From contig JBBCBC010000001.1 in the NCBI GenBank assembly GCA_037126765.1, forward strand, positions 20,478,622-20,542,621: a DNA stretch of 64,000 nt, written 5' to 3'. The notes beneath the pieces are model-generated. The model searched no databases. It worked only from the letters and a program-made list of their open reading frames with translations, and was not told the DNA's origin. This document shows positions 1 to 11,755 of this stretch, piece after piece. The stretch comes from Stenogyne calaminthoides. Taxonomy: Eukaryota > Streptophyta > Magnoliopsida > Lamiales > Lamiaceae. Within the stretch, counting starts at the first letter, position 1. Each line of letters opens with the position of its first letter. The position numbers and the translations under genes were made by a program.

Positions 1-164
1 AACTCTTGATTAGCTTATTTTTGTATAAATGATCATGAGCAATGCTTGGTTGATGATAGTGCATAAATGAGAACTCTTGATTGATTTATGCTGGGTATAA
101 ATGAGAACTCTTCATTGGTTTAATTTTTGGATTTGAATTTATACAAATAAGTAGGAAATGCTTA

Positions 165-385
165 TGTGACACATTTATATTGAGCGAATATACATTTATA
201 GAGTGGTTGTACATTTTATTATTTGAATGTACATTTATTAGCTAGTGTACATTTTATTATTCGAGTGTACATTTTATTCATCGAGTGTACATTTATTAGC
301 TAGTGTTCATTTTTTACGATCGAGTGTACATATTTTTATGGAGTGTAAATTTTATCGTTCGAGTATACATTTATTGTTCGATGGA
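165..385. repeat. Imperfect tandem repeat of GTGTACATTTTATT
   Basis: About eight spaced copies of a unit reading roughly CGAGTGTACATTTTATT, alternating with TTAGCTAGTGTACATTT. Unit spacing is about 20-30 bases. Two further single units occur near 775-830. No coding role is visible. Confidence 0.7.
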
Positions 386-960
386 TGAAGAAAAATTAAT
401 GATAACAGTTTTTATAAATTTCAAATTCTGAATTTTTTTAGACTAAACTACAAATTAAAAATAGAGGAAGAAAAATTAATGATAAGTAAAAAATATTTTA
501 ACATATTTATTGTGTTGAGCCATTTGTTGGGCCGGTAGTTCTTTTTTTTTTAGAGTAGTTGTTTGCCATGAGATTGAAAAATATAAAAAGATTAAATAAT
601 AAAGTAAAGTTAAATAATAGTAAGGGGAAAGAGATGTTGGTTGTCTCTTCACGTTTGGAAAGAGTATAGAGAGGATTGATTAGTTGAAATGACAAATGAC
701 TAGGGCTGGACCCTATAATAATATCAAATAATTATATTTTATTGTTCAAGGACCCATGAAATTTTATTATCCAAGTGTACATTCTGTGAGCGAATGTACA
801 TTATAATGTTCAAATGTACATTTTTTGAAGAGATAAAAATATATATATATATATAGATAAAAATATATATACAGGTAAATAAGATAATTATATAACGTTA
901 TTAATTTTATAGTGATATAAAGATATATATAGAGAGTTTGTGTTTGAGAGAGATAAGGAA

Positions 961-999
<39 letters not shown>

Positions 1000-1390
1000 A
1001 TGTGTAGTGGAGAATGATTGGGGCAAAAAATAAATACAAAAAGATGAACCATTTAACTCTTGATTGCTACTTTTTAAGTTGTTTTTCCAACCATAAATGG
1101 GTTGCACATGCGTGCTTCTTTTTTTGACTTGATAAAAACTAAGGTAGTTTAACATATACATAATCATCACTTATGTTCAAATTCACCTGAAAGAATTAAA
1201 ACAGAAAAAAAGAGAAAATAACTTACTCAAAATTAATATATAAACAATTTTCAAGCAAAAACCAGAAATGAAAAAATTACTGCAAAATTGAGAGTCGGTA
1301 ATGTTTTTCTAGCTCATAAGAATATATAATTATATATATATATATATAATTAATTGTATACACATAAAGATATGATTTAATAGTGTTGCA

Positions 1391-1440
1391 GTGGGGTGGG
1401 GTTGGGTGGGGGTGGGGCGGTCGGGGGTGGCAGAGGGTGG
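1391..1440 (+). other. G-run block, possible G-quadruplex
   Basis: At least six runs of three to five G separated by one to three bases, inside otherwise AT-rich DNA. The spacing fits the canonical intramolecular G-quadruplex pattern. No gene lies directly beside it. Confidence 0.55.
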
Positions 1441-2221
1441 GTAATTTTTGTTGAGGGTGGTAGGATTGAATTTTGCATGTTTTTCATTTATTAATAATCT
1501 TCAACTTTAGTAAAGGTAATCATGTCTCAATTTGTAGCTAGTTGTTTTAAAAGTAGCAAAAAGTGGGCAGGTAGTAAAGTCAAAAAAGTCAATATAACAA
1601 AATGTCAAAACCCCAACAAAGAATTGATTTAACAAAATCAGAAAATTGGTATGAAGAAAAATGAGATAAAGTAAAGAGAGAGTGAAAGAGGGGGAGGAGA
1701 GAGTCTACACTTGTCAGTGGGAAATACGATAGAATTATAACAAAATTTGCAAAAATCGAAAGGGAATATTCTTATTAGTAAAAGTAAATATTTGCATTAT
1801 GTCCGTCTAAGGACAATTCCTGTGCAACTTAGTTCCTATTTGCAAACTCTATTCCACGAGAAGAATCACTTTTTTTCTTCTTCAAGAAATGTCCAACTTC
1901 TTTTAGAAAAAAGTGCTTCTGCACCAATTTTTAAGTTTCAAAACATGCCCTAATTGCCTAAGCAAGCAATTCATAGACGCTGTCATGATACATTACAACA
2001 ATTAATTAATATTGCTAACAATATTGCATTGACCTCGATCCTCAACTATTTGCTTAAGTGTGTTCATCGCCCATCATAAAAGCCTCACACTGTTCAACCA
2101 ACACAACTATCGTTACTATTTCCATAAAATGCTAATTATGGAACCATATATGTCTGATACATCATCATCATCTCTATAGCTGCAGTAAAAAAACAGCAAA
2201 TGGGCTTCAATAAATGATTAC

Positions 2222-5200
2222 TTATCTTCTTCTCTCATCCCTGTATGGGCATTCACTCTCTTGATCTTTGAGGAAGCCCAAGAAGGCAAGAAACACGAAA
2301 AAGAAGAACCCACCGGACCAGTGGCCCCCACCGCCACCTCCGCCACCCCCACCATCTCCATCATCACGCAGTGGAAATCCTGACCCACCATCATCGAGGT
2401 CGGGAGACTTTTCTTTCCCTGAAATTCAATTAAAACAAATATTGTAGCAAATACTTGGGATGCCTTTCTTTGAATAAGTACTCTACCAAAATATAGGTAA
2501 TCCATCAACATATATTGTCTCCATAAGCTATTGAAGAACTTAAATGCAGATCATATCTTATTATTGATAAGAAATAACACATTAATAATTTGGATAAATA
2601 TATAAAATATTATAATAGCTCCAATTTTTCGATGGAGCAAGTCTAGTATGCACAAGTGCACCGTGCAACTCAAATGCATGTTTGATGTTTCAAAAATGCA
2701 CTTGAGTTGCATGGTGCACAGGAGACCTACTCTTTCCATTTACCCTATGTTTGACAAGTCCAGAGCCTCAAAAATAGTAAAACTATCAATTAGAGATCGT
2801 AGTTTTTTTTTAATTGATTCAGGACCAGAGAAATAATAAATCATCAATTTGAGACCTAACAAATAGAAACTACCCATTTACAACTCGCATATTTTAAGAC
2901 CATGTTTGAAAAATGAGGCACACTTACATGAGACGGTCTCACAGTGAGACAACATAATTTGAGCATGATGCTTTACCACTTTGGAAGGAATGGGTGTTGA
3001 TTTGTGCTAGTTTGTACACCGAGACCGTCTCATACGAGGTTTTGCCAATAATTTCTAGTTATCCAAACAATATTTTTATAACAACTAAAAAAAGAAACAA
3101 ATATTTATTTCATGCTAGTGGAAAAAAATTAAGAAAAAGAAATAAGCTCCTAAATGATAGTTTTACTATATTTCAGGTCCTGGTTCGACAATTTTTTTTG
3201 AAAATATTTTTTTTTCAAGCTATTATTATTAAATACTAATTTACTAGGGCAATAATTCAGTCCTGAGTTACTTAATATATGATGGAGTTATACACCGACT
3301 CAAACAACCAATTCTAGTTGGAAAGATGGTACCCAACCAACAGATGTTTCTGAACCCACTGTAATAGCTCTAACTGCCAAAACCCTCCTTAGAGAGGAAA
3401 TTGGGTTTTCTATATGCTTATAATATACGTAGCATAGCTTCCGAATTATTATACAATTAACTTCACCTAATATTTAAAAATATATGAGTTGCAATATACA
3501 GAAAATAGGGTCAAGTAAAATATAATTTCAGGTGCCAAGGTCATCAGTTTTATATTCAAATTATACTACATTAATTGAAACTCCATTCTGCCCTTTTCTT
3601 TGACCCTTAATACTATGTAATAGGGGCTAAATAGGTATCTTGCAAATCCATTTTTTCCCATGATTCATACTTTAAGACAAGTAACGACACAACATGACTT
3701 GAGTTGTTGAGCCTAAATTGTAAGGCGCGATAGCCAGCACACAACACCAGGTCACTGAAAAATAAAATTATTACCTTGAGTAGGTGCAACAGTAATGGTA
3801 GAGGACTTGCGTGTTACTGTTTGGGTCTGCTCTGCACCACACCTGGCATTCTGCAGTTAATAATAAGCTAATCAGAATGTCGATAGTAATTACTCTATTA
3901 AGTGACATGCTCAAATATAAGATCTCATTATCAAAGTATAAAACATAATCATTAATCATCATAGCTTGTAAAATTACCAGAGTGGCAGAACATATAACAG
4001 AAGAATGTTTCACTCGAGAAGAACAGCTTATGCTCCTTCTTAAGGGATGAAACTGCATGCAAAGCCTATTGGACAAAACATTCTTCTGAAGGTTCAGGCC
4101 TTGATCTTCTGATCGAGCTGCGAAGAAAAAGATTCCTCTAAATATGATGTGCATTAATATGAAAAAATGAAACCAAATCCAGTTACCCATAATTAACTAG
4201 AACTAGAATTAAAATGGAACGTAATTAGAGATGTGGGACAAATAACCACTTTTCATTCTCAGGTAGCTCTGGTTTCAGTTCACTGTCCTAGAAAACTTAA
4301 TTACAGAACCAGGACAAAACTTTACATGCATTGTTTGGTTTGAATTACTTAATATTATTTTTGGGATGAACACCTTATTCTCAGTATTTTTTCCTGAAAT
4401 TATTTGTGCTTTAGAAAGCATGTATGGACAAGTAGATTAATCATAGCCATAGATTTAGAAGCAGAAATATGGTACAACACATATTTTAACATCTGATTTT
4501 CTAATTAAAAGGAGAGGTAACAATAATGTTCAGAGAAAACAATTGAAAATCCTGCTGTATCACCAGCATAGATCTAGCTCATTAAACATAACTGTACCGA
4601 TTTATTAGCGTTAGATTCTTTCTCACCACCAGCCCACTTATAGTAAAATGGCTATGACTATAAATCTATAACAAGTAAATCATACAAGGTGTTCTTCTAG
4701 GTGAAAGCTGACATGTTGATTTCTTAGCTGGTACAGGCCTTTTAAATGAATTAGCACAATCACAACTGTGCTATGAACATTAAACTCACTTATCAGTCCC
4801 AAGAGTAAACAACTACGGGCCTATTACAAAGAGACAAGAAAACCTAAACAGTATTAGCTGTTTCCCATATTAGAACTTCCAAAACAGAAAACAAGGTTAT
4901 CTTTGTAATGTAAAACTTTTCAGGCAAGCTCAAGCTAAATGAAATTGAAGATAGTTTAGGCCAATTATTTACCTTCAATGAGTACTCTACAATAAAGCCT
5001 ACACTATGTGCATGAGCTAAAACTTACCTAGTTTATCTAGTCAAGATGAAATTTAATGTTTCTAAATAACCAATTGAAATATTTGAAGAATGAGATGCTA
5101 TGTTATTGACAAACATGACGAAACAAATATTGCATATGTTGGTATCGACAATCCAAAACTGAAATGATGGAAGATAATTCTTCATAGAGGGGATTTATAG

Positions 5201-5289
5201 ACCAAGCTGTTCTAAAAGATAGGAGTTGCAGGTTTGTTACCAATAGATGGCGATGCAATGGGAGTGGCAGTAGCGAAACACGACGACAT
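2222..5289 (-). CDS. RF2-like glycine-rich membrane protein, copy A
   Basis: Coding exons (minus strand) are 5289-5241, 4117-3978, 3850-3775 and 2418-2222, all with GT-AG borders and consistent phase, giving 153 residues. A 5'-UTR exon near 5912-5861 and 23 UTR bases (5312-5290) precede the first ATG. The first 60 or so residues are rich in Ser, Arg, Thr and Cys, like an organelle transit peptide. The last exon encodes an acidic DLDDGGSGF stretch, ten consecutive glycines, HWSGG, a hydrophobic segment (FFFFVFLAFLGFL) and a charged C-terminus ending RDERRR. This order matches plant proteins annotated FERTILITY RESTORER RF2-like, recognised from memory of the family; the molecular role is not established here. 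It differs from copy B at six residues, including Val and Cys where copy B has Gly. It is probably organelle-targeted with one membrane segment. Confidence 0.8.
2928..3033. mobile_element. Short MITE with ATGAGACGGTCTC termini
   Basis: Perfect 13-base inverted termini, ATGAGACGGTCTC and GAGACCGTCTCAT, enclose about 80 bases. Relatives occur at 40218-40325 (duplicated copy), 57214-57330 and, in decayed form, near 43895-44010. The termini are themselves near-palindromic. Confidence 0.7.
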
Positions 5290-5912
5290 ATCAGCACCAA
5301 TAATTGATTCACCTGAAAATCATTATAACCTTTACCATGAGAAAGAGTGAATATAATCATTCAACATGATCAAAAAGGTTTATCACTAGGAAGCTCCAAT
5401 TTGTCAAGTAGGATATGAAATTCAACTGTGTATACCAGTTGCTAAACATAAAGATCTACCCTTATCCACTTCAAAAACATGACGAAATTTTTGCATTCTT
5501 GATGAAAAGGGGCTACTCTTCACTTTCAAAGCAAATAAAGAGCACCCATAGACCCACACAATTAGACACATAAGCTTATTTCTCGTTACGAGAATTAAAA
5601 GCTACCTACCTCAACATATAAACACAATCATGCTCGAATTAAAGCACTAGCAACATAAAAGAATATACACAATAAATTATCTTTCTTGCGATATCGAAAT
5701 TATGCCTATTCGACAACATTAGGCACATTTCAACTGATTGTTGTTTCTATCCTAATTGAAATCAGCCATGGATGATTTCCCCAACACAGGAATTGTAACA
5801 AGCTCGAGCTGAGAAATTAGAAATAAGCATAAAATAATTATCATTATCGAATGATTTTACCTCGAATCAGATGGAAGAGCAGGGCGGTGAACCGGAGGCG
5901 ACGGGCGACGAA

Positions 5913-6885
5913 GGAACAAGGAGAAGGGACAACGAAGAGGATTAAATACCCCTGGTCTGGCGTGCGTAAATTACACACGACTGTTTTCTAATTTAGTTGT
6001 GTATATAATACTATACTAGTTAGGGGAGCACCTCAAAGATGAGGTGGTTACCCATATTTATGTAAATTATATATCATAAATATGTGGATGGAGAAACCCA
6101 AATGAAAAAATCAACACAACAAACAAACAAGCACAGGAGCTGCTAGCTGAAACAAATAATCCATATATTGAACAAAGGTTCACTCACCAATATACCACCG
6201 TACTTCGTACATTTTTAAGTATAATCTCAATTTTAAGATTGAATGACAAAGTATAAAAGGAATATTGCACTGAATAATTTGAAATCTATTCAACAAGAGA
6301 TTTCATTACAAGTGCAGCAACACAATTCACACAGCCTAGAAAAGCATGCATAGAACTCTACCTTGTGTGTATTTGGAAGATGAGAGTGTGTAGCTTGATC
6401 ACCAACTATTTTGCACTGAAACTGTTTCACAAGGTGAATGAAAAATGAGTAAGTTCCTTCTTTTATGAAAAGATATTTGCTTGCGGCAGAAACTCATCGA
6501 TTGCCGATGAAAAAAACAACTAAGGATACTTGGAATGAAAGCCAAGAAAACCAGAAAACGGGGAAAAGGAAAGCAAAACCAAAAGCAATATACAAGTGTG
6601 TGTAAATCTTATCCTACTTGCTAAATATTACTATCTTTGTTGGAATTACAGAATCTGTAAATCACCGTTTTAATCTTCTTTTTTAGCTCCAAAAATTAAA
6701 AACAGATCCCTCAAATTCAAAACTTTCCTAGTCAACTTAATTGGACTAATTAATTTCTACTGTCCCATTACAATAACTTGTTTACAAATTAAGGAAAACT
6801 TACAGCATGTATGCATGTTATTCACTATGAATTCAAACAAGTTATTTGAAATTTATTGATTTAAAATTCATGAATTTATAAATCA
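5913..6885. other. Intergenic, no gene seen
   Basis: AT-rich sequence upstream of RF2-like copy A. I see no open frame with coding character, no RNA gene and no clear transposon terminus before the Helitron-like end at 6886. Confidence 0.6.
5941..5948 (-). promoter_or_regulatory. TATA-like box of RF2-like copy A
   Basis: The minus strand reads TATTTAAT about 30 bases upstream of a pyrimidine-rich leader whose donor site (GAG|GTAAAA) is at 5861/5860. This places transcription start near 5912. The leader has no ATG, so the first exon is untranslated. Confidence 0.5.
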
Positions 6886-6912
6886 ACTAGTATTTTCGCC
6901 CGTGCGATGCAT
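6886..6912 (-). mobile_element. Helitron-like 3' end remnant
   Basis: The minus strand reads GCATCGCACGGGCGAAAATA-CTAG followed by T. This resembles a plant Helitron 3' terminus (GC-rich hairpin, short spacer, CTAG, then T), but only one hairpin arm is well preserved. The other end was not located. Confidence 0.45.
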
Positions 6913-7996
6913 TAATGTTTTATCGCCAATTATTTAAAGACATTATATTTATTAAATTGATTATCGATTGATTTTTTTTGTCAATGTCAAAACTATTAGA
7001 GTGTGATTTCTCTTTTTATTAAGAAACTAATATTGAAATACCATTAGATGATTACATTAAATACAATTGAATTATATAAGACCACTACATAGCAATTCAA
7101 AATTAAATCAATAATGATTATATTAAAACACAAATTGAACCTAACACAATTGTTTGAAGCCCAAAGAACTGGCGGATAGGTTCATCAGTTCATGGGTTGA
7201 TAGTGTGGTCGGCCCAGGCAACTAATTAATATATATTTGCTGCTAATTAATACACACTTATTTACATGTCAATACTATACACCCGACACGTGGTCATAAC
7301 CAACGTATATCCCAAAATCCCTTCACTACTCATTACTCAACCCTTCAGGCTTCAGCATCCCAAAAACCTTCTCTCTTCTCAACTCTTCAACAAAGGATGC
7401 AGAACTTTTACATTCTTCCTTCTGACACTTGAAAACCCCAAGAATGCAGAACTTTTTTTTTTTTTGGTAGTATTAGATCTGTGGCCCAGAGTACTTGTTC
7501 TATTAGATTAAGTTCGGTCTTCTATCCTCATAATATTTGAATTTATTGTTCAGATTGAGGTTTCTCTAGTCATATTGTGCCCCAAAGGACACCCACATAA
7601 GTTTTATTTTCATGTGTGTTTATATTTTAGATAAGTAGATTAATTTTAACGAAAAATATGACAAATGCATCATTATTAGGCGGGATATAATAGAAGAAAT
7701 TGTGGGTTCACTCTTAGATATATTAATTTCTCAATTATGATCTGTATATTTGGTTTATGGAGCACTCCAGGCTTCAAGCAGTCAAGAGAGTGCTGAGGTT
7801 TGCTTCAATTTGCTCCTGTGCATCAATATTATTATAGTAGGAAAAAGGTAAGTCATTTATTTTGATTTATCTATATTAGACAAAGTCTAGGGTATAAATT
7901 TGAATACATACAAATCCCAATTGAGACCCAATTTTGACCAAGTTTTTATTTTGACCAAATTTTATGTGAAAAAAAAATTAAAAATACACGCTGATG
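6913..7996. other. Intergenic, no supported gene
   Basis: AT-rich sequence. A CT-rich stretch at 7310-7450 followed by a T-tract could be an untranslated leader, but no coding exon follows. Nothing else is recognisable. Confidence 0.5.
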
Positions 7997-8058
7997 TCAA
8001 GGTTCGAGCCCAGCCTTCGCGCTGAGGAAAGAAGGTGCACTACCAACTCGCCATTGCC
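7997..8058 (-). repeat. tRNA-like A/B-box module (SINE-type)
   Basis: On the minus strand GGCGAGTTGGTAGTGC (A-box-like, 8037-8052) is followed about 30 bases later by GGCTCGAACC (B-box-like, 8001-8010). Spacing fits a decayed tRNA-derived pol III promoter, but there is no complete tRNA fold and no poly(A) tail was found. Confidence 0.4.
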
Positions 8059-8283
8059 AAAGGATTGTTAATGATTGAACCAAATTTAATTTCACTGATT
8101 CGCTGCCATTAGATTTTTAAGGGAAAAAAAATCACGCTTCAATATTGAGATTTTATTTATTATTTTTTTTGGTAAAAAATAATATTGAGATTTTTTAAAT
8201 AATAAATTATAGTTAACTATTTTTATTAGGTATTTAAATTTTTTATTATTTTAGTATAATATATTATTAAAAATAAAATGGAC

Positions 8284-8346
8284 GTCTACATGGATCGAAC
8301 CTAGACCTCAAAGGTGACAATGAGAAGTTTTTACTATTATACTACA
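8284..8346 (-). repeat. tRNA-like A/B-box module (SINE-type)
   Basis: On the minus strand TGTAGTATAATAGTA (A-box-like, about 8331-8345) precedes GGTTCGATCC (8292-8301), a near-consensus B box. A functional tRNA is not expected because the arms do not pair well. Confidence 0.45.
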
Positions 8347-8643
8347 ATCACTTGCTATTCTAAAATGGAGACTTTTTAATTAATTAATCATGTTTAATCG
8401 TCTCAATAATGTATATATATTTAATTATTTATAGATTACATTTGCAATTGATTGATGAATGAAAAATAGAGTTAATTCTAGTTCTCTAGTTGATTTAAAT
8501 ATGTAAAGAAATATTTTTAGTAGTGCTTCTATTTACAATTGTATGTATAATACCTTCAAATTCGTTTTTTTAATTGTAATATTGTTATGTATTGTATATA
8601 ATATTGTTCAGTTTTGATTAAATATTCTTCATAACTTACCAAA

Positions 8644-8846
8644 TACTCTCTCCGTCCCAACATTACTTGAATACTTGTCTTATTTGGACGTCCCAACATT
8701 ACTTGAACACTCCCAAAATGGAAACAAATATAATATTAATACACTCACAACACCCTTATTTTATTCCACTCAAACCCACTTTAACCCACTTTTCTTGGTT
8801 TGCGGTCCAATTCTAGTGTTTAAGTCATTGCGGTACGGAGGGAGTA
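8644..8846. mobile_element. MITE with TACTCTCTCCGTCCC termini
   Basis: Left end TACTCTCTCCGTCCC and right end ACGGAGGGAGTA form inverted termini 203 bases apart, with TA at both borders. This is typical of Stowaway/mariner-type MITEs. An internal copy of the left subterminal sequence occurs near 8690. Confidence 0.75.
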
Positions 8847-9496
8847 ATGTTTTTGTTTGTAATACTGTTATGTTTTTGTATAAGATACTGTTATGATTTG
8901 TTTGTAATACTGCTTCAATTTTTTTGTTCAAAGTTAAAGTAGATGGTGTTAATGATTGTTGATTATGAATTTTATATTGTTTCAATTATTCATTTAATAT
9001 ATTTCATAATTTAAATTTTTTTTAATGTTTTTTGATGTAATACTTTTATATTTTCGCATGTAACACTGTTATGTTTTGAATGTAATACAACTTTAATTTC
9101 ACATGTATCCTTCATAACTAAAAAATGTGTAGATAGTAATATAATATTCGTAGTATTATTTAAGTAAATAAATTAATAAAAGAAATTATTTAATAATTAT
9201 GTGATGTGTGTTGTAATGAAGGTAAATAAATTAGTGAGAAAATTATTTATTAAATATTGATTTTTTTTTTGCTAGGAGAACAAACATGGATAAATAAAAC
9301 ATTGAATTTTTTATTTTATTTTTTTATATATTTTATAATATAATAAAGATGAAATAAGAGAGGATTGGGTGGGTGGAGAAGAATTAGGGTGAAGAAAAGG
9401 AAATGAAAAAAATAAATTTAGAAGATGAAAAAGGGAGAAAAAGGAAATGAAATTTTAAAAAGAATTAAGGGAAGAAAAGGAAATGAAAAATAAAAT
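8847..9496. other. Intergenic, no gene seen
   Basis: AT-rich, with several TAATACTGTTATG-like short repeats between 8865 and 9085. No coding or RNA feature is visible. Confidence 0.5.
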
Positions 9497-9575
9497 CAAG
9501 AAAAACCTCCATCTAGGAGTCGAACCAGCGAACTTATGATTCTTATTCAAGAATTCAGCCACTAGGCAGCAGCCA
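9497..9575 (-). repeat. tRNA-like A/B-box module (SINE-type)
   Basis: On the minus strand GGCTGCTGCCTAGTGG (9558-9574) is followed by GGTTCGACTCC (9516-9526), a perfect B-box match. The interval of about 45 bases fits a tRNA-derived pol III promoter. The acceptor stem does not pair, so this is a SINE head or tRNA relic rather than a tRNA gene. Confidence 0.5.
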
Positions 9576-10697
9576 TCAGTTTTGTAAATTTTTTTTAGGG
9601 ATATTAGTATTGTCTTATATTTCACCTTGGTGAACCAACTCATCTTCCTTCCTATTTTAATCATCTTTTTTATACATGATAAAAAAAAAAAATGTAGTAT
9701 AAATATTAAGACTTAAGAGATAGGATGTTATTTGACAAAGCCAACGCCTAAAGACCTAGGGCAATCAAGAAAAATCCCAACGGCTCACCAACAGGCTACA
9801 ACAACCATTGTTTTTCTAAATTTCCCTTCCTTAGACCGAATCGCAATTTACAACAACAATTGTACAAATTCACTTAATTTTAAAATTTAATTTCCTAAAT
9901 TAATTGATTTGTATCTATACAAATTTGTACAGTAGACCTACTCATAGTCCTATACACACACACAAAAAAAAAATTGCATTTAAGTTTAAATTTAACTTAT
10001 AATCCAGGTCTAATTGAGCTCTTGATTTTTTTTGAGTTGAACTAATTGCATACTGCAAAAAATTGTGCCAAGAGATGCCCGTCTTGGTTTTCATTATTCG
10101 TTGATTCCATTCTCCAATAGCCACAAGATTACAGTGTGTATATATCTAGCAAGGAAATTGTTGTATAAATTGTAATATGAGTGTACATCTTTTCAAGTCT
10201 AAGATCAGATCAGATCAAATTTCTCCTACTTATGTCCACATTTTTCTATTTTATTCTTCTACATTCGACTCCTTTATAAATCTAATTATCTACACTTTCA
10301 TTGATCTCACTATAACACATGTATACTTAATACTATGTTTTAGCTGCACATATAAAATAAAATCAAGTTTGTGTCTTAGCGTTTATGAACCGGTACATGT
10401 AAGTAATTCAAACTGCATTAGAAGGACTATTGCAATTGTTTTTTCGGATAAAGTAGTATATTACTTACTAAAATGTTTCTTCTATTGTTTCAGGATTAAT
10501 TTCCTTGTTCCAGAAAGATGAAATCAGAAGAAGGACGGTGACTGTAATCTTTGTTGTGGTTTGCTCACTGACAAAGAGACCAGCAAAAAAGAAAGAGGTG
10601 ATTCTTTGAATAGTGCAAATATTCATGGAAAAAAAAAAAACCCCACTATCTTTATATGTATAATCCTAATAAATGAACTTAACTTTTAAACTATTCC
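9576..10697. other. Intergenic, no supported gene
   Basis: AT-rich sequence. A 114-codon open frame at 10177-10521 is low-complexity in composition, with no recognisable domain or splice context, and is not called as a gene. Confidence 0.5.
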
Positions 10698-10856
10698 TTC
10701 CATACTCTGGGCTCCTCAATTGAGTGGGAGACCCAGGTCCGATTCCCTTTGGGAACGAATTGGAGTATGGGAGTTATAAGGTGGCTTGGTGAATTTGTGG
10801 AGTGTCTAACTACTAACATCTAACAACTAACTTTGTCCGAAAAAAAAAAAAAAGAC
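10698..10856 (+). mobile_element. tRNA-derived SINE with poly(A) tail
   Basis: A GC-richer body reads CTCCTCAATTGAGTGGGAGA then GGTCCGATTCCC (B box), a GGGAACGAATTGGAG motif typical of plant Au-like SINEs, and ends in a 14-base A tract at 10841-10854. The A-box region is decayed and no clear target duplication was found. Confidence 0.6.
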
Positions 10857-11526
10857 TTGCAAAAATAGAGAATGAATGGTAAGTTTGTCAATCCTATAAT
10901 TTATTGGCATGTTGAATACAAAATTGTGAAAATGTGATAAATTAATAAACAGCAGGTAAAAACCAGGGATAATTGTAATGGAACATAATTTTCTAAAAAA
11001 TATTTACCGTGTGTTATATTCTTCTTTTGCTCTCTTTGATAATGATTGTAATTTTTGTAAGCTTCCTGTTACATGAGCTCCATTAGCTGATTTTTTTCCT
11101 TGCTATAGAATAAAATTGAAATTGAGTACTTTGTTTTGTAGGTGTACCTGAAGACTCTAGTCATTTTTTCGAGATTGGGATCCAGCTAAAAAAAAAAAAA
11201 ATCATTAGAAAAGAAATAGAAGCAAAAACCTGTGCAAGAATCAAACATGAAAGCAAAAAAATGGTAGGGGTATCCCTCTAAATTTTATCTGATTGGTAAA
11301 TTTAAAATTTGAATGTGAGAAGCCAATTGGACTTTGCACGGTAAACAATCATGTATTTCTTCTAAACACGCCAAAATCGTAAATATATACTTCAAATTTC
11401 AATACTAAAGTAATATCTGTAAAAAATTCAAAATGTCAGATAGGCTTTCTAGACTATCTGTGACAGGAACAGTCATAGCAATCAGCAGAATTTTGAATTC
11501 AAAATTTAAATAAAAGAATTAATATA
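10857..11526. other. Intergenic, no gene seen
   Basis: AT-rich sequence with short A tracts. No coding, RNA or transposon terminus is recognised. Confidence 0.5.
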
Positions 11527-11755
11527 TACTCCCTCCGTCCCTTAGCAATTTGCACACTTTCCTTTTTGGTCCGTCCCTTACCAATTTGCACACCTTAAAA
11601 TGGCAAAGAATCTCACAATCTTCACTCTCAATATCTCCACCTCACAATATCCACCCTCCATTCCCTTTGAAAAGTCAACAAAACACCAAAAAGTTACTTT
11701 TTCTTAATATGTGTGTCAATCTCAATGTGCAAGTTGCTGGGGGACGGAGGGAGTA
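11527..11755. mobile_element. MITE with TACTCCCTCCGTCCC termini
   Basis: TACTCCCTCCGTCCC on the left and GGGGACGGAGGGAGTA on the right form near-perfect inverted termini, 229 bases in all, with TA borders. Internally, CAATTTGCACAC is repeated close to the left end. Confidence 0.85.

Larger units (their letters stand above)
1..1617. other. AT-rich intergenic flank, no gene seen
   Basis: No supported coding region. The stretch holds a GTACATTTTATT-type imperfect repeat (165-385), AT and AG microsatellites (about 838-858, 960-998, 1325-1350) and a G-run block (1391-1440). Short open frames over the microsatellites have no coding character. Confidence 0.7.
1618..5590. repeat. Segmental duplication, copy A
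   Basis: This block matches 38984-42806 in the same orientation, including the whole RF2-like gene, its introns and 3' flank. Copy A has about 135 bases (near 1675-1810) that copy B lacks, and a longer stretch near 4280-4420. Copy B has a longer MITE near 39826-40032. The high intron identity indicates a fairly recent duplication. Confidence 0.9.

Noticed and set aside
767..1170. Tyr/Ile-rich minus-strand frames
   Set aside because: They are translations of AT and AG microsatellites.
2218..2511. 97-codon minus-strand frame (and 39440-39733)
   Set aside because: It overlaps exon 5 of the RF2-like genes in another frame. The true frame gives the poly-Gly, FFFF and RDERRR protein.
3771..4190. 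139-codon minus-strand open frame, and its shorter equivalent at 41060-41365
   Set aside because: They read through exon 3, an intron and a shifted exon 4 of the RF2-like genes. The spliced model with GT-AG borders explains them better.
10177..10521. 114-codon plus-strand open frame
   Set aside because: Composition follows the AT-rich background, there is no recognisable motif, and no splice or promoter context supports it.
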